This document shows, in pieces, positions 46,622 through 64,000 of a DNA stretch of 64,000 nt (positions are counted from its first letter, which is position 1; every line of letters starts with the position of its first letter). The position numbers and the translations under genes were made by a program. The stretch is taken from assembly GCF_032854445.1 (NCBI RefSeq), contig NC_088300.1, positions 30,795,608-30,859,607 on the forward strand. Direction: 5' to 3'. Source of the stretch: Liolophura sinensis. Taxonomy: Eukaryota; Mollusca; Polyplacophora; Chitonida; Chitonidae. The notes under the pieces are model-generated. The model searched no databases, was not told the DNA's origin, and saw only the letters and a program-made list of their open reading frames with translations.

Positions 46622-47117
46622 TTTAAAGGAAAAGACCTCTAAAAATGGAAGTAGGCATCACTAAATAGACCACTTAAAACTATGCACAAACATACTTTGA
46701 TTTATTTTTTAAGATTTTTGCGACAAGAATTAAAGGTGCTCAAACATGATTTCTAAGGTGGGCTTTGTGAACCATACTATCAGAAGTTAGAAACTCTAAA
46801 GTCATAGGAAGTTTATCCCACTCTAATCACGACACTGAATGTTGGAATAACTCTTTTTAACCTGTGAGTAAAAGATTACTGAAACAATGTTCCCAAAAAT
46901 TCCTTCCTTCTGGTGTACATCTGTCATTAGGAAAAAAATGTGATGTGACGTCACAGCTGCTAGCTACCGTCAGTATGGCCTATAATGCCTACCATAGTAA
47001 TCAGATATTTGAATGCTATTCAACACTCTTAAAAAATTTAATAAAATAAATGAAAGTATTTTTATGCATAGTTTTCAGTTGAACCTTATTTGATATATTG
47101 CTTTCTTTTACTTTAAT
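46622..47117 (-). mobile_element. MITE-like element with ~190-bp inverted arms (copy 2)
   Basis: Inverted relative to 20921-21375. Shared blocks include AATCACGACACTGAATGTTGG, GAGTAAAAGATTACTGAAAC, ATTCCTTCCTTC and TGACGTCA (46946-46953). Its right arm in reverse complement (TTAAAGTAAAAGAAAGC, CAACTGAAAACTATGC) matches the left arm of copy 1. Confidence 0.75.
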
Positions 47118-48311
47118 GCTCATGTTGTGACATCATTTGTGAACCGAAATGTGAACAAAATTTTAGAAAACTTACGGTTATGTGGCTGTCAAGTGTTCAC
47201 TCAGCCATGACCGAATACATCGAGCTTTTAAATGGTGGGTCTGTTCTATTGGTCGATGAGGTTACCAAATCTGAAGCTCACCTTGTAAACATTAGCTTGA
47301 CAGGAGAAGAATAGAAGATATTTTTTTGTGGGGAATACACAGGAATGTAGGATGTGCTGTCAGATAAACCCATTCTGCTCTGACTGTTACAGTCCTGGGG
47401 AAATAAGTCATGCTCTTGTACAGCACAAATGAAACCCATCTGAAATGAGCTAGTTTAAATTTTTAATGGGAGTTGAACTGCATGTAGCCTAGGATTTTTG
47501 CCTGGCTGAAATTAGTATCATATATTTATGAAGATATACATGTAATTTTGTTGTATTGTAGTATGACAGAGGTATTTACATGTTCTAGCATGTTACTAGG
47601 TTATAGTACTAGTACATACATGTGTACTTTTAAATCATATGCATACATGTATAGTGTACAAGGAAACACTTTGGGTAATGTTACGTGTTAGATGTACATG
47701 TATTTACAAAAAATTAATGATTAGAGATGGATATGCTGAATAATGTCATTGCTAGCAGTCTTCTTAAACCAAATTTCTACATGTCTAAAAGATTGCTGCC
47801 TGATATTGTTGGGATACTGATGCATGGAAAAGTAGCAGGTCGTAGTGACATCCAGTAAGGCCATGCTTGAAAAACGTGCCCGTTGCCTCCAAGGGAACAT
47901 GGCCTTGTGGCAATAAAAAAAGTATAAGGGTAGGTATTTTTATTTTGGTTAAGGAAAGAAATCAGGATTTTAACGAAAGTATCACTGAGAGTAAAGTAAG
48001 ATAAAGGAATTACACCAAAATCCGAAAACAAATTTCAAAGTAGGGGCCTTGGAGGGTCAGTCAGATTACCCCTAACATATGATTTTATAGTGATGGTCTA
48101 AGTGCACGTGCCTATGTAGGTTCACTTTTGACTCGTACATTTCCATGTACATGCTATAGAATGTGTGGTCAGTTTTGTCATGTGCACGTACATTTACCTG
48201 GCAAATTGTAGTGGTTTACTCAGACGCTTGAGTTTCCTGCACCCACACCCCTGACCATTTCCCTGTGTAACATTCTCAAGTACAGCATTATACACCAGAT
48301 TTGAGATGTAC

Positions 48312-48431
48312 TGAGGGGCCTCCATGGTCTTAATTTGTTAGCGCACTAGTGCAGCGTATTGACCTAGGAGCTTCTCACCAATGCGGTTGCTGTGAGTTCA
48401 AGTCCAGCTCATTCCGGCTTCCTCTCCAGTG
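48312..48431 (+). mobile_element. SINE (AAATA-tail family), head only
   Basis: GGGGCCTCCATGGTCTTAAT, GCGCACTAGTGCAGCGTATT, TCACCAATGCGGTTGCTGTG and AGTTCAAGTCCAGCTCATTC are present; the 3' half and tail are absent. It ends about 35 bases before the PAK 5'UTR exon acceptor. Confidence 0.85.
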
Positions 48432-48466
48432 TTAATTTAATACCAGGGCTTTGTTCTGTTTTTCAG

Positions 48467-48500
48467 ATGTACAGATCAGTTTGACATCCTAGGAGCCAAG
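48467..48500 (+). other. 5'UTR part of the first coding PAK exon
   Basis: Starts after TGTTTTTCAG and runs to the ATG at 48501. Its first three bases are ATG, opening a five-codon upstream ORF (48467-48484) in another frame. That could dampen translation if this acceptor is used. Confidence 0.55.
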
Positions 48501-56067
<7,567 letters not shown>

Positions 56068-56567
56068 CCCCTTCCTTTCCTCTCTCTTTCTCAGGCCACT
56101 GACCAGCGGTCAGCGGGATCCAGGTCTCAGTCAAAGACTTAAACCTACATGTGCTAAAGCACTCACTCGTATTCATTACTAATGTACTTCCTCATGTGCC
56201 AGATAACAGCCTTAAGAGTGCATGTTCCTTTCCTGAAAACTGTTGGAAGAATGTGGAACATGTTGGGATATTTGACATTGTGGGACTTACTTACAAGTTA
56301 GCTCTTAAGGATGCTAAATTGGTATCATGAATATACAGTATAGCATAAATAGCACACACAAGACTGAGCAGTGGACTTTGTGTCCAATACAGGCCATGGG
56401 CATCTTGTTGGTCATCATGATGTATCTAGCTGTGTCCAGCATATGGAAACTTGTGCCCTGTTTTAAAATCCATGTATGTAGAACAAAAGTCTTATGTTAT
56501 CCTCATTTTAGCAGAGATCTGTTTTGAGTTCTGTATGTAAATAAACTGCATGCTATTTTTGGATCAG
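56068..56567 (+). other. PAK 3'UTR with poly(A) signal
   Basis: Non-coding sequence after the TGA (56065-56067). A canonical AATAAA lies at 56540-56545, inside ATGTAAATAAACTGCATGC, about 475 bases past the stop. This is a plausible 3' end; later sites are not excluded. Confidence 0.5.
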
Positions 56568-58302
56568 TTACTGAATCACCTCATTATTATTATTATTATG
56601 GTTATTATATAAACTATTTTGCTTTATGTTTGTTTTGTTGTGGGATTTTATGACAATCTGTGCATCTGACGTCTATGAAATGCCTACTGGGTGCTTACAG
56701 TATCTGGTTTTCAGCACAATGAACTGTTTTAGTTATTACTGGGCATGTATGTATGTGGCCTGTATAGAAGAGATAAACATGCATTCCCTGTTAAACAGCA
56801 CTAGAGCATGGAAGTTCTTGCTATGGGTGTTTGCAAAAATCTGTGGAGCACGGTCAGCATTGTTTTCCTTATGTGTATGTTTTACTGGTGTTCACAGGCC
56901 CATACTAGAAGTGAAACACACATGCCACTGTGTCATTATCTGAGAGTGGAGACATGTGGAATCATGCATTGCTGTAGAACAGTCCAGAGGTTAGCATAAT
57001 GTTGAGCCTTCCTGTGTATAATCTGGTCTGTGTGTGTATAATACATGTACACTTAGTATTGTTACGATAAAGCCAGCATGTGTGATGTTGTGGATGGTTT
57101 GCACACCTAAGTCTCTGCTATTGACTATCAGAGATAGGCCAGCAATAATTGCATTCAGAGAAGCCTCAAAGCGTCACATTCATGATGTCAAATATTCAGT
57201 TTTGAAGCTGAGGCATTGGCAGTGCTCACTCTGAATCACCCATTCAGTAAACGGTAATAGAGACTTTGCCATGGGAAGTAATCAGTTGCTTACTGAAAGT
57301 CATGAGCTGGTGTGTGAAGGAGTTACCTCCCTTATGAATGTTTGTATCCGTTTGCACAAGTGATGGGTGAAAGTTTACATGTCATATTCTTCATATTTGT
57401 ATACATTATTCTGGTAGTGATCATTGTCAGGTGTTAGGACAAATTTCATGCTTTTCCTCAAAGTCAGATTTTCCATGATTCATTAAGTGCTTCAAGCAAC
57501 TTCTTACATTTGTCATTTGATTTTTTTTCAAAGCTTGTATGTAGGTATACAAAGTAAAAATTATGGCCAAAATTTGTATTTATCTTTTTCTCTCTTAAAC
57601 CCAGTGTGCAGTAGTATATTCTTGTCATTGCGCCAGACTAAACAGTCTGCTAATATGATTAACTAGTTAGAAAGTAGAAACTTCCACTTACTAAGTTCTA
57701 CATTTTGCCTCATTCAGAGAGTTCTTAGAAAGGTGTTTTTAAAAATGTAAGCATTATTTCAGGACATTTAATTCCGTCTAAAATTGCATTTTTGTGGGGC
57801 AAAATGGTTGGTCATGTACCGTAACTAAGAGTGAATAAGAAACAGTGGTACGCATTTTCTATGTTCCATACATACATACCATTAGGTAATTTAGTTTATT
57901 GCACTTAACAGAATAATTCAGTTTCTAAATGACAGCTTGAGAAACCTTTTGAAAGGCATAAAGTGGTAAATCCAGTATTGGTTTGCCAAACATTCCACCA
58001 GATCACGCTGAAAAATATTTTGTTATTCTTTTATGTGGATTCAGCTCTTGTTCTTGAAATAAACAAGGTTTTGTTCTGGTGCAGATGAGACTCGAATGGG
58101 CTGAAAATAAGAAAGTTATTAACATCGTTCCATGCCAAACTAGTTCGCAAAATGAGAACTTGTAATAAATATGATAGTAAGAACTGACAGATTATGACAA
58201 GATTTCAGAATTTGAAAATGGTAGAGAACGAAAATCATATGACTCACAGTCTTTATGTGTCTATTACAACAGCGAAAGCTGGTTAGCTTTTGACAAGCCT
58301 GT

Positions 58303-58532
58303 TAACCAATGGAGCCGTCTGATAATGATGAACCTGTCTGGTAACCATGGAGCTGTGAGGTAGTCCTGTAACTGTTGGGTAACCATTTAGCTGTTAGGTA
58401 ACCATTTAGCTGTAAGGTAACCATTTAGCTGTTAGGTAACCATTTAGCTACCTGGTAACTGTTGAGTTGTTTGGTAACCATGGAGCTGTGGTAGCCATGG
58501 AGCTGCATGGTAACCATGGAGCTGTCTGGTGA
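58303..58532 (+). repeat. ~19-bp minisatellite, degenerate
   Basis: GGTAACCATTTAGCTGTTA and the variant GGTAACCATGGAGCTGT recur about ten times with period 19 to 21 bases. The central four copies are the most uniform. Confidence 0.85.
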
Positions 58533-59775
58533 ATATGATGTACTAGCTGTGTCTTAGTCATCAGCAGTAATGTACATGTATATAAGTAATATGCCAACAT
58601 TGATGTCATATTTTGGCAACATTTTGCAGTATAACAATAATGATGCTGTTTATATGTAGGTGGTGTTTAGCTTGGAAACCTATTGTCTTTGTTATACCTT
58701 TTGATATTATATACATTAATCCAATGAAAGTGTTATGATTTTGAATGACATTTAGGGGAACCTGCATTTTTTGACTATTTTAAGCAAGTTGTAGAGGAGA
58801 TGCATTGGGAGACAAAAAAGCTTGAAAAGTATGTAATGTTTCCCATCAAATTGCAATTTGTTTTATGCAGCTACGTGTCTGTCTGCATTGCTACAGATAA
58901 TAAAGTAATGGAGAGCTTTGCTCTAATATTTTGTAAAAGTATGAAGTGAAGGAAAATGCCTTGATATATTCCACTTGTTATTTTCTACAAACTTTTGCTA
59001 CGCATTTATCCATTTTCCATGTGTTTTTGTATCCATGCCCTCTCCCTCGGTAAATATACAACCCCCCATCCCATACTCATTTTGTGCATCTTTGCTCATA
59101 CCTGTATTTTTTTTTCTTCGAGTTTGCCATTACCATTCTCATTTTTTGCCTTTATAAGGGAGGAGGAGTTGTCACTAAATTCATCACAGATTTTTTTTCG
59201 ACTGTTTACAAATAATACCTGAGGAATCCAACTAACTTTGTCATCTCAATATTTTGCGACTGTTACCAACGAAATTCAATATTTAGACAATATTCATCGG
59301 TTGACAGATCATAAAAAGTGCCTTTTATGGCGATTTGGTTCTCATCACCTCTTGCATAACAAGCCAACTGCCAACATTGCCTTCATGCTATAAGCTGTCA
59401 CTAATGAAGACCTTAAATCAAAATAATGGACTTTAATGAAAACGAACCAAAAGTATTCAATCAGAGGAATTATATTTTTTCCATTGCTATTTTTTTTTTT
59501 AGCGAGTGTTTTTGGAACTTTGTGGTACTGATGTCAGTTTTTGTGCTTTTCTTGTATGCAATATTACCAATGCCTCTCTGACAGGATATTAAAGTTTAAT
59601 CATGGCTTGTCTTCAGTACTTTTGGCTCTAAGCCTTAAATGGCGACATTAATACTCCTCAACCAGAACCATAGTATCTAATTTTCAGTATACTCCTCAAA
59701 TACTCCTCAGATAACATTTGCAGGAATAACGTCATGAATGATATATCAACCTAGATAAAAACAGCAAATACCCTC

Positions 59776-60030
59776 AGTGGCTTGGCTTGGATCAAACGAC
59801 AAGCATTCTGAATGGCTCTGCTTGGATCAAACGACAAGCATTCTGAATGGCTCTGCTTGAATCAAAAGACAAGCATTCTGAATGGCTCTGCTTGGATCAA
59901 ACGACAAGCATTCTGAAATGACAAGCATTCTGAATGGCTCTGCTTGGATCAAACAACAAGCATTCTGAATGGCTCTGCTTGGATAAAACAAGCATTGTGA
60001 ATGGCTCAGCTTGGATCAGTACAACAAACA
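59776..60030 (+). repeat. 35-bp minisatellite, about 7 copies
   Basis: AATGGCTCTGCTTGGATCAA followed by ACGACAAGCATTCTG repeats with a 35-base period and some shortened units; later copies are more diverged. The frame across it is repeat-driven and not a gene. Confidence 0.9.
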
Positions 60031-63000
60031 ACCCAAGTGGATCAGTTCAGATAAAAACAACAAGCATTCCTAAGTGGTTCAGTGTTGATAAAATAAAACA
60101 GCTTTGTGTTATAAAGGTTGTTTTCTAAATGTTGCAAGTACCCCCCTCGTCTCCCATGAGATGTTAAAATGATGGTTTATTCTTGTACATATCCCCCAGT
60201 TGATTTATTAAATACATAGAGAGGTTAGAATTTGATGTGAAGCATGTGATAGTGAAGTTAATCTTGTGGTAATAGGATGATTGTAATATTGTGACGTTCA
60301 GTGTTGGAGATGATGACAGGGAAATTTCAAGCAATTAGGTCTGTGTTAGTACAGGTAATATCTAGTTTCGTCCTACATTTTTTAATGACCATGTGATAAC
60401 CAGCCAATGGTTTAGTTCTGTTGTTTTAACCATGTACATCTGTGTATGAATAGGCTTATGTTCCACTCTGTGCACAATATTATCGTAGCTTAAGCATGTC
60501 CGTATCAATTATAATTATGTGAGTATAAGCATGTTACTTCATATCCCCTGAAAGCAGGGGAACAGTTATTCGCTTCTAGACATTGTTTTTTGGTATGGTA
60601 TCAGTTTCCAGCCGTGTTAACCGGAATTGTGATAGAGGAAATAGCCTGTGCTCAGAGGATTTATTTTCATGTTAGTAATTGTTTTTTCTTTTTTTCTTCT
60701 TCTTCAGTATGAATTTGTAATTTATGCGCCGACATTTACTTACTTATCATTCAACAGTAAGTACTTAAAACTGTTAGATAAGGTTATATTGTAACTGAAT
60801 TCGGCCTAGCATTGTCCAGGTATTTAGAAGAAAATACGAGTGGTGATGGCAATTCTTGGGATCATCATCTGAGTGAGGGGAGCCCATTCACATGTAGTTT
60901 CATGAACAGGAAACCTTAGATGATTTACTTGCACAGTGAAATCACTAGTAGCCCTGAAATAGACTAACAAAGTTGACATCTTGTGTAATGACGACAAGCA
61001 TTTTTTTTGGAAGTGAAGATTCGTCAGCAACTCAGTGTAGGTTGAAAAAATTTACCTTTGACTTTTTTGGATGAGATATTTTTTTTTGAGATATATTTTT
61101 TAAAGAAACAGCCTATGTGAGAAACAATGCATGGATTGTAAGGTTCCATGATGGATTTAAACTCGTGACAACTTCTTACTATGCTACAAAATACATTTGC
61201 ACACTTAAGGTGTAAAAACCTGAAGCTCAACATGTCAGTCTCAAAGTCACCAGATTCCATTTTGCCGTGGTTTTCATTTTCATTTTTTAAGTGAAGGCAC
61301 TATGCAACGTTAAACAGTAGAATCCGCCCAGATATTTTGTTATTGGTTGTTGTCTGTGTGGACTATAGTTTAATAAAGTGTGCCTCCTTGACAGGGGTTT
61401 ATAAGGGAAAAAACATTAGTTAAGTGTAATCTTAGTGAAAGTATTAATCTGTTTTCTTTGATATTTTGTTTTATATGAAAAGTGTGAAATTTTGACAGAA
61501 TCATTCCATTGACAGCCTGTATGTCACCTAATTTCCTTATCAAATGGTTTTCCAAAAGGCTGTTATTGTCTTTGTCGCATTCAGCTAAATGTATAAATCT
61601 ACAAAGACATCTTTTTTTTTTTTGTCATATCAACACTTGAACAACACTGGTATCAGCATAAGATTTAACATGTATTACTTTGAAACTACCATTGATGTAT
61701 TTACATCCCAGTTTCTTCATGTAAGCCAATCTGAATTTTGTGAAATAAGATGCTCTCCAGATATTTGATACAGTTGTCAGTGGTAGCAGTATAATAATAA
61801 TAACACATGCACAGCTTATAAACTCCATCTTGTGTACAGCGACCCAGTGGTTATGGAAATAATAAAATGTATTTAGCTAAACTAAACTGGACTATTGTGA
61901 ATTTTTGTTGTTGTGGAACAGTGTCAATTCCTGCTGTCCAACAGGGAAATGTGTATGATGGGAAATCCGAAAGACCAGAAGCAAAGGAGAATCTTAATCG
62001 CAGGCGTACAGAGAGCGAAGATTGAATTGTTGAGAATCTAGAATCACCCTTCTTATTTAGCCTTGAAAGGAGGAGGAGAAATATATTTTGGTATAGTTCT
62101 GCATTTAAGCCCAGTTCGTGTTTCAGAGTATAGTCGATGTAACATAGTCAAGATTCTAACAATACGTTATCTTCAATACGCGATCGAGGAGCCGTCTTTC
62201 GGCTTTAGAGCATTTAAATGACATCCCAGTAGATGACGTTCCAGTACGTGACCTCGTTCGTCTAGGGCCAGTTCTTTACCCGAATGTGCCTGTGAAAATC
62301 CGCATAGTAAATAAAACCTTAGTGTTCTTGCACTTCATCTTGACATCGCAGATGTGAGGTACAAAACAGAACCGCCTCAAAATGTTTGCGAAACACCACC
62401 TTTAACTTCAAGAACCCCACTGACAAGACAACAGTCCATGGTTATTTTTGGTGTAACAAGGATGAGTCAAAACACAAGTTATTTTGTATCCACAACCATT
62501 TATTGTCTCAGACTTGTATAGTAACTAAGCAAAAGTATTGAAGCCACGATATACATACCAACACTTGTGCAATGAGCAAGAGTAAATTACACCATAACAC
62601 ATTGAAATATATAATTCATTACCAATAATTTGTCTTAAAGGTTACATTTAATGTTGAGTTCGAAGACGCTAACTTAAAATATTCCTTAGTTAGCTAACTG
62701 AAGATAAACTAAAAAAGAAATTTTTAATGAAAGAAACGCATTAGATACTTTCAAAGACAAAACAGTCAAAAGCTCAGAAATAGAAGAAAGTGGTTAAGGC
62801 ATGAGACTTAAAACCTCACTCTCAGTACGGTATGAAGTGGTAAGACTCCATTGTCATAATATCCGACCCAGACGTGCATAAGCCAACAAAAGCAGGAAGT
62901 GGCAATTCTTCCACTGTTAATTAAAATAACGTAGGTCAACGGAGTTAAAGAAACATGAAGTAACATTCCTTATAACTTGTAGTAGGACGACGAAAATCAT

Positions 63001-63718
63001 AGTCCAGGACCAGCTGGAATAAAAAAATGTCGAACAGAATTACCGGCTGGGTCTCCGATGCCCTGCTGCTACCCATCGTATCATGAATTGTGGTCTTGCG
63101 TTCATGATAATCAACTGTGCTATTAGACAGTCGGGCGTTGTCTAACAGAGCACCAGACTAAACTTCCATGGCAAGAAAGCTACTGTGGTTGCGCGGCTAA
63201 CCGGATTGAGTTTGGGACAATATTATATAAGATTAAAAGGACTGCTTCCCACGTTGGTGCTTTTTAGAGATGCGAGCTTCGCCAGAGTATACATGTAAAG
63301 CGGAGCGGTGGAAATCTGCCGTCACTCTTTCACCATTTTGTGCCATTTAAAGTTTTCGCAACGCCTTGGCTTTTGGCCAACAACGTTACCATATGGTACA
63401 ACTGTTGAAATTCATGATTTTTTCAAGTGAGCCTCACGTTACCATCAATCTCCTAAGGCAACGTCCACGAATGAGTGCTAGAGAGTTCGCAATTTTATAT
63501 GCAGGAACCACATCGGATCAGTCGCAATAATGTATGAAGGAAGCACATCGAGCACGAAGGAATTCTGTTAACACTGCTATCTGCACGTGCCAGTGATACT
63601 TGTACATGGAGCGCACGGAGAACGTTAACTGTAACTGAAGAGTTGTAGGCGCCATGAAATATATTACACTGAAAGTCGGGCAAGTGAGATGTAAATATAC
63701 ATGTACAACAAACGTAAA

Positions 63719-63741
63719 TATATATATATATATATATATAT
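63719..63741. repeat. TA microsatellite
   Basis: About 23 bases of alternating TA, followed by CCCCCCCTCCCC-type sequence. Confidence 0.9.
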
Positions 63742-64000
63742 CCCCCCCTCCCCTCCCCCCCTCTAGCTATATATATAGACAGACCCATGCAGTGGAAGAC
63801 TAAACGCGACAATAATGCAGCATCCCCTTCTCCTTATCACATCTATATAACGGATGCCAACACAGCAACCTCAACAATTAAAGGTCGGGATTAGCACTTA
63901 CCCTTGAATGGACACGAGGCATTATATTTACAACACAGCTGTATATGAAAATAGATTATTTTCTTTTCACTACATAGTATTCATTATTTCTATATTGCAC

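Larger units (their letters stand above)
34418..48466 (+). other. Long first intron (inferred) of the PAK gene
   Basis: About 14 kb with no defensible coding exon. It holds SINEs, MITE-like elements, a TA-rich palindrome, G-runs at 34914-34924 and 40828-40848, and many TACATGTA octamers. Its long open frames lack conserved protein features. Confidence 0.5.
56568..64000. other. No gene recognised; AT-rich flank
   Basis: About 7.4 kb downstream of PAK with short, non-conserved open frames only. It contains two minisatellites (listed) and a TA repeat at 63719-63741 followed by a C-rich stretch. One weak terminal-exon candidate is at 61945-62025. Some of this may be alternative 3'UTR of PAK. Confidence 0.5.

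Overview
This is a eukaryotic nuclear window with an animal gene style: multi-exon genes with GT-AG introns, AT-rich non-coding DNA and many short retroposons. The protein sequences are animal orthologues. The interspersed tRNA-derived SINEs, which carry AAATA tails, plus a SINE with a conserved central domain, suggest a lophotrochozoan. A marine mollusc is most likely and a brachiopod is possible. This placement is an inference; no species can be fixed from the sequence alone.

Three genes can be reconstructed exon by exon. (1) EXO1, exonuclease 1 of mismatch repair and DNA end resection, on the + strand at 3125-14933: 11 coding exons and 839 residues. (2) A MacroD-type ADP-ribosyl-hydrolase on the - strand at 32596-24686: nine shared coding exons followed by one of two homologous, phase-compatible last exons, giving 406 or 426 residues. 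(3) A group II p21-activated kinase (PAK4/5/6, mushroom-bodies-tiny type) on the + strand at 48501-56067: nine coding exons and 618 residues. It has a short 5'UTR exon at 48467-48500 and a likely non-coding first exon ending at 34417, about 14 kb upstream. A fourth gene, not recognised, begins at 1998 on the - strand and leaves only its first coding exon in view.

Layout: 1-1.8 kb has no clear gene and holds a SINE with a perfect target-site duplication. At 1.8-3.1 kb two genes start head to head. EXO1 fills 3.1-14.9 kb. The stretch 15-24.2 kb is repeat-rich with no gene (SINEs, minisatellites, a 76-bp and a 166-bp tandem array, MITE-like elements). The MacroD gene fills 24.2-32.6 kb. A head-to-head promoter interval lies at 32.6-34.4 kb. 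A very long PAK intron with a perfect 29-bp-arm palindrome runs from 34.4 to 48.5 kb. PAK coding exons run to 56.07 kb. From 56.6 to 64 kb there is AT-rich DNA with two minisatellites and no gene I can defend.

The genes do not form a functional unit. EXO1 acts in nuclear DNA repair, the MacroD enzyme removes ADP-ribose from proteins and metabolites, and PAK transmits Cdc42/Rac signals to the cytoskeleton. The most unusual points are: a tandem duplication that repeats an EXO1 5' splice site five times, with the third copy giving an in-frame 28-residue extension; duplicated alternative last exons in the MacroD gene; an internally deleted transposon with matching inverted ends in a MacroD intron; several MITE-like families; and strong excess of the palindromic octamer TACATGTA in the 29-48 kb part.
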